Source of the DNA: Nymphaea colorata
Lineage: Eukaryota; Streptophyta; Magnoliopsida; Nymphaeales; Nymphaeaceae
Reading direction: 5' to 3'
Assembly (NCBI RefSeq): GCF_008831285.2
Contig: NC_045143.1
Location: 21,890,302 to 21,954,301, forward strand
Length of the DNA stretch: 64,000 nucleotides
Shown here: positions 47,097 through 60,939 of the stretch, one piece after another
Numbering within the stretch: the first letter of the stretch is position 1
How the letters are laid out: the number at the start of each line of letters is the position of its first letter
Made by a program: the position numbers and the translations under genes
Notes under the pieces: model-generated
Told to the model about the DNA's origin: nothing
Database searches by the model: none
Seen by the model: only the letters and a program-made list of their open reading frames with translations

Positions 47097-49650
47097 GGCT
47101 GAGCCCAGTAAACCAATGCCCAACCTAGGTCTGAACTCAGTTTTCAAAGCTGGACCTAGTCTAGGTCGAGCTAGGTCCAAGTTCAAGTCATTTCGGATTT
47201 CAATTTCCTTATCCATATTTTATATCTATGCCCAATTTTTATCCAAGTCTGAGATCTAAGATCTATTTTTATAGACCTAGATCAACTATTCCAAATTTCA
47301 AATCTCAAATATCAAGTCATGATCCAGATTTTAAAATCATATCTAAATCCACTTTCTAGAATCTTCTTTAGATTTGGACCCAGATCTAGGTCTTAGTATC
47401 AAACCCAAATCCAAGATCGTCATGTGAGCTCAATGCCCATTATGTTTTAAAAATGCACCATGATTTTTCTCACTCCATGCTTAATGTCAATTCGCACGAA
47501 AGCACTTGAAACGTGCCAAATTCTTTGCTGAGTACTCTAGCGCAAATATAATTGAAATTAGTATTCGTAAATGACCGAAGTGAACATTTTTCTATTTCAT
47601 ATCAGTTTCGAACTATGATTTTAATGTGTGTTTTCTCTTTTTCATATTCTTGCATCGTTCATCCTTCATGCTCAATGTCAATCTGAATCCTTTATCATGA
47701 ATCGATGAACACATCTTCGTGCACGTACTGCTTTTCACAAAATTGAATTCAGATCATTGATGAGAACACCACTGACATTTTCTGATGTAAAACACATTTT
47801 ACCCCAAGGTTTTGTGCTTCTTGGAGTGAGGAGAAGGTTTAGGAGTTTAACCGTACATTGAAAATTTCTAGTGGGGGTTCCCCCCCATCTCCTATAAATA
47901 GGGCTCCCCCCTCTCACTTCACGTACTTGAGCTTCCCTAGAGAACAACATACAATCTGGTAAAATTTCAGTTGAGAGTACTCAAAAGGCTTAGCTCAAAC
48001 AAGTTAAATTTTTTGAGTCCTTGGTATATGTCTTGGTTCAGGTTGCATTAGCATTCAACCTAAACCTAACCAGGCTTTGTGCAGAGGTCGTGGGAGCAGG
48101 CTTAGGCAGGTCTCCAGGTTCAGATAATTTCTTTTCACCCTTCTTTCTTTTTCTATTTGCAATTTAGTGTTTTTCTTTCCTTTCTTTTTCTAATGCATGT
48201 TTTAGTTTTCTTTTTTACTTTTAGCATGTTTAGTTTAGTTTATTTTCTTGCTTAGTTCCTAGGTTTCTTTATTTGCTTTGGTAATGCTTTAGTTTATCTT
48301 ATTTGCTTTCTTAGTATAGATTTAATTTAATGTGTTTAGGACATGCTTAGGGGTCAGGTATGCCCCTTTCATCCATGTCCCTTTAATGTTTTTGCTTAAA
48401 ACATGCAAATACATAGCATTTCTTTTATGATTTAATTAGTTATGCATTACATATTTATTTTAGCATGCACTTGGAGCATCTTGCACCCACATGCACCCCT
48501 CGTCTGAAACCAAACTGGGTTAGCCTAGTAGCATACCATGTGACATTAGGCCAGGTATGTGAAAACCTGAATCCAGTTTGGTCCTCACATAATAAACATT
48601 TGAAAATCATAGTTTTTTACGATATTTTTCAAAAAAATCAAATTCTTTAATGAATGAAGTCTGCATCCTAAACCATACGGTTTGAGTCTGTAAGACCAAA
48701 GACTTTCACTACAATCAAACCCATCCCCAGCTAGGTTCAGGCTAGTGTAGGAAAGACTGAACCTAGTCCTTTCAACTGACCTATTCCTCGTCTTTTCAGA
48801 CCTTGGATTTCAATTCGAAAACAATTAGAAATCAGTCATGAACCTTATGTTGATCTAAACCATGATATTAAACCCAAGTCTAGTACACTTGGATTTTGGA
48901 TCTCAAACATTACATTGTGGATCTTGGATTATGGAACTTAGATTCTGGATATCAGATTTTGAATCTCAAACCTTTGAATTTGAATCTTAGATCCCAAGCC
49001 TTAGATTTTGTATCATATTTTATACATTGAGCTTTGTATTATGAATCTTAGATCGATACTCACACAATTAGACTCAAGATAAGACTTTGAATCATGTTAA
49101 TCATCATATTTGGATCTATTCTTTCAGAATTTGGAAATTAGAAGATCAAATTATATGGTCTTTGACCTTGAATCATGATTTTTGAATCTCAATAATGTGA
49201 TATGATATTTTGAACCTCTATGATATCTCTTATTTCAGTTTAGAATAAAAATCTCTCAAATTATTATTACAAGATTTGGATTCAGATCCTATTTTCTCTA
49301 GGTAGATTAACATTCCTTAACTAACTCAAGTAGAGACCAAACTACAGGTCTAAATGACCTAGTTTTATATGCATCATATTAGATTTAGAGTATCGATTTG
49401 CATTGATCTATGATGATCTAGACATGAACAAATATCAAGATTTAATTGTTTTATACATTAGTCTATTTCAAGATCAACTTAGGTTTTAAAAATATGCATG
49501 ACTTCAAAACTAGGGCATGTTTGACTTTCTTAAGATTTGGATGATGTTTGGACTTAGGAATGACACATTTAGTCTAGTCCTTGGTCTAATTACCCTTGGT
49601 AAGGGCACCAAGAATGGTCAGACCTCATATCGACAAGTTGGGTCTTGTCT
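47097..49650 (+). mobile_element. Second LTR-like block, plus strand
   Basis: It contains TATAAATA at 47893-47900 followed by a CT-rich leader, and the same 57-bp motif (49575-49631) as the minus-strand block, with about 45 of 57 positions matching. The segments 47100-47450 and 48800-49300 are full of degenerate GATCTAGAT/GGATTTGGATCT words. Lacks gag/pol. Left boundary is assumed from the adjacent terminus at 47088. Confidence 0.35.
47893..47900 (+). promoter_or_regulatory. TATA box of the plus-strand LTR-like block
   Basis: TATAAATA in the context CTCCTATAAATAGGGCTCCC, a textbook plant TATA context, about 40 bases before a likely start region near 47930. Confidence 0.5.
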
Positions 49651-50072
49651 CTTGGAGTCCTGTACAAGGAAATAGAGGCGAGCATAGATAAACAAGTTTC
49701 ATTTATATGGTCTCCATGAAAGATGCAAATTGTACATGTAAACACCATCTTCCCATTTTTCTACAACATGCAAAATGCCTTTGTTCAATTTTAGCTCAAG
49801 AGCTGCTATATTTGGCTGCAAACCAAAAACACGACACCAACTTAAGAATGATTTTTAAAGGGTAAAATTATGAAATCTACAAGTGCATCAGTGGCAATAT
49901 TGAGAAACCAGTGACATAGAAATATAAAATACATAATATAGGATCAAACATATGCTAATAACAAATGAAAGATAGTGGGACTAGTAAATGTGAGGCAAAT
50001 GTTTCTTTAGTTTCTATGGCAAAAAAAGATGCTTTAAGCTTGCCTCTATCAGCACTTTCGAAATGTTCAGTT
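49651..50072. other. Unassigned sequence
   Basis: No recognisable gene. A short open frame at 49965 runs into the following TA repeat and is not credible. Confidence 0.4.
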
Positions 50073-50073
50073 C

Positions 50074-51706
<1,633 letters not shown>

Positions 51707-51721
51707 TCTCTTTCTCTCTCT

Positions 51722-51772
<51 letters not shown>

Positions 51773-51780
51773 ATATATAT
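51707..51780. repeat. (TC)n(TA)n microsatellite
   Basis: A short CT run followed by about 55 bases of TA with one slip. Confidence 0.95.
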
Positions 51781-51948
51781 CATTGAATGTAGCATGTTTT
51801 AGCTCCTCTCATTTATAGTAGTAATATATTCAAACTGAAAACAAAAAACTTTTAAACTAGTACACATATAGCGTAGACCACAATGTACACTCACATGTAC
51901 TTATGCATTGGAAAATCATATCCATATGCACGCTAATACACACTGATG

Positions 51949-52238
<290 letters not shown>

Positions 52239-52770
52239 CACTTATATATTCACACCAAAATTTATAACATGGCATAATATTTCATTATTCCTACCACTCT
52301 CATGGCCCCAATAAAGTTATTGATAAATGCATCACAAACAAACAATGACATAATTGTAGCAATAGCATATTCATATCATACGGTCACCAAATGATGGATA
52401 TGGTTGTGTTTGCTTAACAAAATACATAGATGTCACACACACACCACACACACACACACAAAATAATTTGAACATGCTATTGATAAAAATTGCCTTTTTC
52501 TCTGACTAGGCATATGGTACAAAAAAATACAAATGATATGCTATTTTACCAATTTTGTGTGCACCGATATGTACAGCTAGGGTCACGATTTGTGTGCACA
52601 AGTGCATGTGAGTGTACATATTGTTATACTACATTTGCATTGCTTTGGAATATGTCACTTTGCAATTTACATGCACTGCTACTTTAAAAAGATAGGTGCT
52701 GAATGGTATAATTTTTGAAGTGTAAATTGTTTATCGTGTCTCCTGAAATTGCTCTGCACCCATGTCCATG

Positions 52771-53118
52771 CTCACACCCTTACCCACATCCATACCCATA
52801 CTTGTGCCATAACTGGCCTATGACTCCACTAAGAAGGACCCAAATAAATCCTGACTAACTTTATCGATTTTTTCTCAAAATAGTTTGTTATGATTAATCC
52901 TCATATCCACTTCCTAAGTTAGAAAGTTTTGTTTTGCTGGAATTCACACACTTACCCACATCCATACCCATACTTGTGTCAAAGGTGGCCTATCACTCTA
53001 CCAAGAAGGACTATAATAAATCCTGACTAACTTCATCCATTTTTTTTCTCAAAATAGTTTGTTATGACTTATTCCTCATATCCACTTCCTAAGTTAGAAA
53101 ATATTGTTTTGTAGGCAT
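52771..53118 (+). repeat. Tandem duplication with period of about 172 bp
   Basis: Copies at 52771-52942 and 52943-53118 share TTACCCACATCCATACCCAT, AAATCCTGACTAACTT, CTCAAAATAGTTTGTTATGA and CATATCCACTTCCTAAGTTA, with a few substitutions and small indels. Confidence 0.9.
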
Positions 53119-54640
53119 TTTGAACTTTATTTATTTTATTTTACTTTAGTAGCCAATTGAAAATATTTCATGAAACTTATGAATCTGCAGCCTCTCCAAT
53201 TAAGTTCACAAATTGATTTGCATGATGGTACTGGATTCAACATAAATAAAGGCAGCCAACAACTCAGATCAAAAGCATTGCCATAAAAATAAATTAAAAA
53301 GGTGACCTACACTACAACAAGTATACATGACCATATAAAAAACACGCCAAGACCAGCAATGCAAAATCAGCACTCATTGAAGTGAAAACTTTATTGCTTC
53401 ACATTGAGATGAAGAAGACCGTCTCGAAAAATGCATCTTTAAGATGTTCTAGGTGATACATGATCCACTGCTGTCACCATCATATTCTTGTTAGGTGCTA
53501 TATGTGGCACATGGTTTGTTCCTGTCACCCTCATGATGTCATCAGACTTATTGTATGTCCTACTTATTGCATGTCCTTTTATGCTTAGGCATGTTTAAAC
53601 ACATTTTTTAGATAGTATGGGCGCCTGTTATCTAATCAGGTCCTTATGGACTACTTTGTTCTACTTCAGTTTTAGGTTTGTTCTAGATGGTTATCTTGAG
53701 AGGAAACATGTCTGTGGTTCATTATTGAAGTTTTCTTAAAATTGTTGAGCTTTCTCTGCATATTCATCATCTATTTGCAAATGCACATGAGTTATTTTTT
53801 CATTCCAGTTGGCAGATCCGAAGACTCTTTATCTTGCAACATATAGTATATAAATTATGTAATGTTTGGTTTCATGTTGATTGAATTTCTGGAAGGGGTA
53901 TTAATTTTTTTGTCTATAAACTAGTGTTTCTATTTAGCTGCTTATCGTGGTAGGTATAAAAGTAAGTTAATAATGTGCAAGGAAATAAGAGAAAGCACTC
54001 TTGAGTTTTGATTGTGGCTACCTGGTTTTGCTGGTCTGCTAAGTTGATGTCCTCTTTTCTATATTCATTTTTGGTAGCTTTCAAAACTGCACCCCAAATG
54101 CTCTTTTTCTCTCTTGCTTGGAAGTGGTTGTAGCCAACACAGCAACCAGTAGGAATTTTTTTTACCTCCACCATTGGTTCAGTATTTACTTGGCCATTGC
54201 CAGTTCCAAGCCTGCATAAAGGAGGAGAGTTTAAGGGCATGTTCATTTGTAGTTGAATAAAGAGCATTGAGATCAGGTCGCTCCTTGACTAGGTGACCTA
54301 GCAACATGAAACATATATCTGATCCCATCAAAGTTCAGCATGCTATGAAGAGTTTATTGATTTCTAGACTAGGGGATTTCATGGCTGGGTGACCTATGAA
54401 ATGATCTCCTATGAAAATATACAAGGAAAACAACTTGCATGGTAGTGCTTTTTTTCTTCTTTGACTCGATCTATCTCATCAAATACCACTCAGCTCAAAC
54501 CAGCTGGAGAGACTAACATGTAATGGAGGAAATAGCAAAGATATTACAAGAGCCTCCATTCTAGATCATATAAAAACTAAAGGCCAAACTAAAACTTGGT
54601 GTGAAGGGGGTATGGCAAACAAAGAGCTATCCTAGAACAA
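53119..54640. other. Unassigned sequence with one long minus-strand ORF
   Basis: The minus strand is open from 54267 to 53914 (about 117 codons), including KKIPTGCCVGYNHFQAREKK then SIWGAVLKATKNEYRKEDIN. I do not recognise a family. A possible donor (CAG|GTAGCC) lies inside at about 54027-54023, so only part may be exonic. A CACTACAACAAG word at 53311 resembles a CACTA terminus but has no partner. Confidence 0.3.
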
Positions 54641-55030
54641 ACTAGATGCTCTATGTGAGAGTAGAAGGGGATCTACCTACTAAAGACAGATTGAAAAGAC
54701 TTGGATTTAGCATGGCTTCATGCAGTAGTAGTTTATGTGGAAAAAAAATAGGAAGATGAGTGACATCTATTATTTAAATGCCCAATCAGCCAAAGCATTT
54801 GGAGTAGAAAGAGTTACTAAATCCGGGAGAATAGAGTGCCTAAAGGAGGCCTTATAAAGGCACTTTAATGGTGGAAAAGAAAGAAGTTTAGAAACAGAGT
54901 TCATAAAAAATGGTGGAAGAATTGTTTTCATGTTGCCATATGGCACATGTGGAAATTGAGGAATGGTACACAACATGACAAGATCAATACGCTGTGAAAT
55001 GAGGTAGACACCTACTGGAAGACATGCATG
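54641..55030 (+). mobile_element. LINE ORF2 3'-end fragment (zf-RVT), plus strand
   Basis: LPTKDRLKRLGFSMASCSS, then a frame change, then CPISQSIWSRK-like and VHKKWWKNCFHVAIWHMWKL followed by RNGTQHDKINTL. This is the zf-RVT region and tail of a plant L1 element. Several stops; no reverse transcriptase core upstream. Confidence 0.6.
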
Positions 55031-55779
55031 GAAATTATTGTGGCACAGGGTTGGAAAGAGGAAGGGTGCAAAGATTTAATCAGCTGGATTGCCACAGGCA
55101 TTATTTGGGTTCAATTTGCTTGGGACATGAACAATGAAGTCTGAGTTTATATTTCTATTACTAAATCTAGGGGCAGGGTTAGTCAAATTGAAGAATAAGA
55201 ACTACCTCTATGAAGCTGTTAAGAGAGATAATTCAGACCAATATCAAGTGGAGGAGTTCATTCTGTAGAGATGCTTGCAAGAAATTTTGAAAGCTAAAGG
55301 CAGTAAAGGAGAAGGAGCAAGAGAATGAAAGAACTGTAGGGAAAGAGACAAAAAAGTAAGGTGAGTGTATTTTGGGTTTGCTTTTATGAGGCCACAACCA
55401 CGGTAATTCGATGCTCAACCCTAAAAGAGAAGTTGCTGGGCTCTTTAAAGCATACATCATAGGTTCCCCCTTAAGCCCAGCTTGCAGTTAGGGCCAGTGA
55501 GAGAAATCAAGAAATAGATTTTGTAAATCAAATATCTTTTAATGAAAAACTAATTCTTTAGAAATACGGTTTGCAAAGGTTTATCTCGTAATTGTGAGTG
55601 GGCTCCCTCATAGTTACAAAGTGAAAAAAGATATGGCTTGTGGCCACTATCCAATATCTCCCACTTGGCCATGAAACTGACAGTTTTCTCCCACTATTGT
55701 GGGCTTCCCTAATCTTAGCTATGTAGTTTTTCATAATTAGTTTATCCAATATAACCTTAATATGTTCAAGGTTAATAGC

Positions 55780-56450
55780 AAGCTTTTCCTTAAAAAGGTT
55801 TTTCTATTGGAACATTTCATAAGTATCTCAGCTCCATACGCTTACATGCTTGGCAAACAAGTCTTATGAAATACTCTTATTTAAAGGATCTACTACCATA
55901 TTATTAGTAAGCATATAATCAACTGAAATTTCATTTTTCTCAATCATTTCGTATACATAATGGTATGTGACCATTATATAATTACTCTTTGAGCTAACAA
56001 CTCCATTTTCATAAGAAATATTGCTACATAATTATCACAATATAGTTGAACTGGTTTATAATCAAGATTTATTTTCAAGAACTACTTTATCCAATAGCAA
56101 ATTTAATTGCTACACGACATGCTGCATATTCTATTTAATGAGTATGTTGAGCAACACATCCTTGCTTTGTTATAGGACTACGTTGTGGCTCCACCTCCAA
56201 AAAAAATATGTAACTAGAGGTAGACTTATTGTCATCCTTGCAACTAGTGAAATATGTATTAAAATATCACACTAAGTTGAATTCATCAGCTTGGTAGGGC
56301 AACATTAGACCTTTTGATCCCTTAATATATCAAAATATTCTTTTTATAGCCTCTCAGTGAGGCCAACTTGGATTACTTTGATGATGGACTAATAAGAAAC
56401 TTACATCAGGTCTTATGCACAACATTAAATTGTCAATAACCTAAGCATAA
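55780..56450 (-). pseudogene. copia RNase H remnant
   Basis: On minus, EYAACRVAIK-like sequence (about 56130-56100) corresponds to the EAEYxA block. MIEKNEISVDYMLTNNMVVD then PLNKSIS is the usual C-terminal region that ends copia polyproteins (DxLTKPL-type). Multiple stops. Confidence 0.65.
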
Positions 56451-56599
56451 AGGACATTTAAAAGTTGTTGTCCTTCGCTGGGAATCTCACTTTACTTAAA
56501 TTAACTTCTTTAGCTATGTGAGCCTCAATTAGTTTGCAGTCTTGCATTCTATTTTTTTTTTAAAACGTGATCAATATGTCACCTTGTCTCAAACTCAAA

Positions 56600-57120
56600 A
56601 TCTTCAATTTTCTATCTAGTGGTTTTTATACCTAGGATATAGGATGCTTCAACCATATCTTCCATGTCAAAGTTTCATTCAGCCAAGTTTGTTTTGGATA
56701 CCATTTTATTGTTATTTATAGTTAGTAAGATATCATCGACATATAATGACAATATGCAAAACGGACTCATATTTTTCAGACATATACATAGTTTCTAACT
56801 AATTTGCTGCACATTAAAACTTACTCATCACCTTATGGAATATAAAATACCACTGTCTAAGAAACAGTTTTAAGTCATACAAGGATTTTTTCAACTTGTA
56901 CATTTTATCTTTATTTTCCTTAATAATATATCCTTCTAACTATTCTATATAGATATTTTTGTTCAACTCACCACTTATAATGACAATTTTTTTATCCATC
57001 TACCAACTATCCAAGTTATAGAATGATGCGATAGCCAAAATTATTCTGAGCGAGGTAAATTTAGCAACTAGCGAATAAGTTTCTAAATAATCAATTTCTT
57101 TCTTTTGAGAAAATTTTTCG
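56600..57120 (-). pseudogene. copia reverse transcriptase remnant
   Basis: Blocks read EIDYLETYSLVAKFTSLRII, LAIASFYNLDSW, ELNKNIYIEQLEGYI, KLKKSLYDLK, RQWY, then SLYVDDILLTINN with the catalytic YVDD intact at 56743-56732. Stops are interspersed. Confidence 0.75.
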
Positions 57121-57779
57121 CCGCTAGTTTAGATTTAAACTTATCGATTGTGCCATTAGCTTTATACTTTTTTTTTTCTTTAATACCCATTTACATTCTA
57201 CAAGTTTTCTTCTTTTAAGAAGATCTATTAATTCTTAGACTTTTTTTATGGATTTAACTTCTTCATCTATAGCTTTTATCCAATTTGATGATTCATTTGA
57301 ATTTATCATTTCATGACATGTTAGATTATCTGTCGTTTCATCAATGTTACTAGATAACATAGCTCATCTACCAATTATACATAATAGTTGTTCAAATATC
57401 AAGGAGGAGCTCTAGGTCTTTTATGACCAGTCAGAGTCTGAGAAGTTGAGGCATCAAAATAAATTAGTCCATTACCTAACTATTTATTAGTCAGTTCATT
57501 ACCTGACTATTCATCTGAATAAATAAGATCATCCAGTAGATTAGATTGGTCTCCAATTGGGTTACGGACTTCATTATTGAGCATTTCTAAGATCTCTACG
57601 TCTTTATTTTCAATTAGTTTCATTGACGAATGATAAATATATGTAGTCTTTGGGTCATTTCAGGTATTCAATAAATAAACATCTTATATATTTGTTATCC
57701 AATTTATCCATTTTTGGATCTAAGAACTTGACGTGGACTATAAATCCCCATCTCCTGAAATGACTTAGATCTGGTTTCA

Positions 57780-58530
57780 AACTAGATGATCTCTCATAAG
57801 AAGTGGTTCAGATTGCCTTACAGTGCACTCAACTTAAGATGTACATAACTGTCATTACAGCCTCACCCCAAAATACTTTGGTTAATTGTGTGTCTGCCGA
57901 CATGGACCTTACCATGGTCAAGAAAGTTCTGCTATACCTCTTTGCTACAACATTTTGGTGTGGTGTTTTAAATACTATTTTTTGCCTATTTATTCCAATC
58001 TCTTTACAATAACATTCAAAAATTTCATTTGCTATATACTCACCACCTCGATCAAACCTTATAACTTTGATATTTTTTCAAGTCGCCTCTCAACTCCATT
58101 ATTGTATTCTTTGAATTTCTCAAGGTCTTCATATTTATTTTAATCAGGTAAAATAACCAAACCTTAAGAAATCATCAACGAATGTTGTGAAAGAAAGCAT
58201 GCTACTATGAGTTGGACTCTAAATGATCCACAAATAACTGCATGGATAATCTCCAACAAATCAGTGGTTCAAATCACTTTGAAGAAAAATATTTTTTCCA
58301 TCTTTCTATATAAACATGACACACATTTTTCAAGGGCGTTCTTCATCAATATCATATATTATTTCTTATTGTGCTAATATCATCATTTTATTCATGCTTA
58401 CATGGTCTAATCTTCCATGCTAAAAATTCTCATTCAATACACAATCAGTATAACATGATATTTATCCACTTCATTAAGTGTAAACATGTCATGTTCTTTT
58501 ACAAACTTCTCTTCTAACGTTACTTTGCCA
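57780..58530 (-). pseudogene. copia integrase remnant
   Basis: It reads VTVGKHGKVTLEEKFVKEHD at the start, TTDLLEIIHAVICGSFRVQL (the LLExIHxDxxGP block, with the catalytic Asp region altered), KVIRFDRGGEYIANEIFECY, and later TMVRSMSADTQLTKVFWGEA. Stops and shifts make it inactive. Confidence 0.75.
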
Positions 58531-58539
58531 TGTTTTCCT

Positions 58540-59040
58540 ACTGTGACTTACCTCGAGAGAAAACACACATCAAAACAGCTAAGAAACTAAAAGCATACAA
58601 GAGAAGGGAGAAGGAGAGAAAGAAAAGGACACACAAGATAACGTGGTTCGGCTAAACAAGCCTACATCCACACCAACTATTCTCTCTATTCTTCAATAAA
58701 TCAACCAAGAGAGAGTACAAATATTTATAGTCACTGTGTACAATTGAGATCCTTGATTTTAGGATCTGGATAGACTCAGGCAAGATTACAAGAGACTGTT
58801 TTAGAAATGGATCTTGCCTTATCAAGAGAAGATCCTTCAGTTTTGAATAACGCAACATTGGTGTTATCCTCTCCTTGATTGTCATCCTCTCCCTGATTGT
58901 CGTGGATTCTCTTATCAAAACCTTTTCCAGTCAATGCACAAACACAAGGTTCCTACTAAGACTAAATATAAAACACCTCATTCAATACAACACTAGTGCT
59001 CCCAACATTGAGTTGATGTAAACCGACTCCCATGACATCA
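58540..59040 (-). mobile_element. LTR-like insertion inside the decayed copia element
   Basis: On minus it reads TGTTGGGAGCACTAGTG near 59009, a TATA box (TATAAATA at about 58730-58722), then a leader containing GTAGGCTTGTTTAGCCGAAC followed by CACGTTATCTTGTGTG. The CCGAACCACGT phrase is common in the transcribed part of plant copia and TRIM LTRs. No internal domains and no clear target duplication, so it is best read as a solo LTR or LTR fragment. Confidence 0.5.
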
Positions 59041-59167
59041 TATTAAGAGTTATTTTCCATATAAACTTTTTTCTCTCATGAACCCATGTCTTTCATATGG
59101 ACCACTTTACCAGTCAGTCAGCTCATCATTTACAAACAAACATTCAAACACAATGCAGATGGCTTCT

Positions 59168-59350
59168 CTATGTGGTCCTATAGATTGGCCTCCTGTTGTT
59201 GTTGTTGTTCCAATTATTGTTGTTTTGTATGTTTGTAAACTTCGTCCTACAATTCTTCTGGATATGCCCGAGCTTCCCATGCCTACAATATTTCACCACA
59301 TTGCCTTGAGGACTTGGAACTTGTATGTTTTTTATTAAACTTGAGATCAT
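59168..59350 (-). pseudogene. gag: copia gag C-terminal remnant with zinc knuckle
   Basis: CRHGKLGHIQKNC (59287-59249) is a CCHC knuckle missing its second Cys. It is followed by an Asn-rich run encoded by a (GTT)n-like stretch on plus. The rest of gag upstream is absent. Confidence 0.6.
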
Positions 59351-59359
59351 ATTTCTTTT

Positions 59360-60770
59360 TAACTTGTTCAGGTCAGACCAGACACTCTATTACCGTACAC
59401 TGGTGTCAGCAAAACGAAAGAGATAATGAGTTGATGGAGAGGGAGAATGCCGAAAAAAAAAAGAAAGACATTGATTAAAGGAGAAGGTCAACCTGGCATG
59501 TAGGAGTGCTGGAGTCCTCCAAGACATGTATGATTTAAATATGCATCCGATACAACTTGATAATCCAATAAGCCAAGCAAAGAAAAACATTATAAAAGTA
59601 GGGGAAAATAAAGGATGAAAGAGGTAGAAGATGGAAAAGAGAAAGTGAGCTGCGTGCACTATGGTGGTGCACACAACAGATAGGCACAAAAAAAAGGGAA
59701 AGGGGAAGGTGGGGCATTTTTAGAATTTTCAAAAAAAATAAAAATTCTTTTGAACTTTTAGCTTTTTCGCGACCTTTTTTGTGCTTGCAGAGAGGGTTCC
59801 CTTTTTACTGACCAGGGATGTTTTGGTCATTATACTGCACATGCACGATTGTTCATACACGCTGCATGTAACGCGCTTCGTGGAAAAAAGGCCGCTGGGA
59901 AAGCTGCACGCTCACTCAGACGACCAAATTAAAGAAGCTAGCTGCGTTAGGCTGAAGGAAGACGAAGACAACACGGAAGCTGCTAAACATACAAACAACT
60001 ATCATAACTTGAAGAACTAGAAGAAACACCTATTCATTCTTGAGCATGATCATTGCACATTGATTACAATTATTCTACCTTGTTTCATACCTTAATTCAA
60101 ATTCCAACTAGTTACCACCCCTGTATGTAAAGTCTATATTTCCCCAATGACTACTTTATTTGGCTGTCATGTGCTTATGTCACCTTTCCTTCCAGCTAGA
60201 TGATTTGTTATTTCACTAGATGGAAGCTTCATCACTATTGATACTATACCTACAAAAACAATAGATTTTGGTGGGAAAGTTTGTACTGGTGATTGTTATC
60301 ATGCTATACGTCTGCTGCTACTCCGACATGTCGTGCCTATACCGGTGATTATTATTACTGGTATATCCTCCACTACTATTTCCCACTTCTTCTCAAGTGC
60401 TCTACATCATTCTCATTCTCTCGCCCTCCCTCTATGTGGAGACTCTCATCCCCTCTCTTGCGATGTCAGCTCCATTCACTAGCAACCTCTCTCTCTAGAA
60501 ACATCCTATTTTGCAAGTGACCACTGATTACTAAAACAATTATCCCCTATGGTCACTGCTTAGGGTTTGAATCATTGCAAATGATCCAAAATCAAACCAG
60601 GAAGAGAAATAGTGATAGAGAATGGGGCATATGTATTCATATTAAAGAACCTGTTTGGACAAAATGAAAACGAGGCATTTTAAAAATTTTGTGAAAATTA
60701 TAGCTTTATCTTATATTTTTTTCCTTTTTGAGGAGTTCAATCCTCATCTGCCCTTTCCCTTTTTTTGGTG
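59360..60770. other. Unassigned sequence
   Basis: Overlapping ORFs on both strands (60-100 codons) with low-complexity or hydrophobic products. No known domain or element terminus. Confidence 0.35.
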
Positions 60771-60775
60771 AAGCA

Positions 60776-60938
60776 CCGAGAGAGGGAGAGAATGAGAGAG
60801 ATGTTGAATGGAGGAAGAAGAGAGAGAAGAAGGAGAAACATGAAGAAACAGGAGGACAAGAGAGAATAGAGAGAGAGGAGAGAGGGAGAGAAAGGGGAAA
60901 ATGAGAGAGAGAGAGAGAGAGAGAGGGGATTGGCGCTG
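60776..60938. repeat. Purine-rich (GA)n low-complexity tract
   Basis: About 160 bases dominated by GAGAGA/GGAGAA words, followed by ordinary AT-rich DNA. Confidence 0.85.
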
Positions 60939-60939
60939 A

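Larger units (their letters stand above)
55480..59350 (-). mobile_element. Decayed Ty1/copia retrotransposon, minus strand
   Basis: Domain order on minus is gag zinc knuckle (59287-59249), pre-integrase and integrase (about 58500-57780), reverse transcriptase (about 57120-56600, YVDD at 56743-56732) and RNase H (about 56450-55780). A polypurine-like AAGTGGGAG follows near 55661. Stops and frame changes occur throughout. No 5' LTR or most of gag was found, and an LTR-like insertion splits it at about 58.54-59.04 kb. Confidence 0.8.

Noticed and set aside
53311-53330. CACTACAACAAG as a CACTA transposon end
   Set aside because: No matching inverted terminus, 3-bp duplication or subterminal repeats nearby; the word is short enough to be chance.
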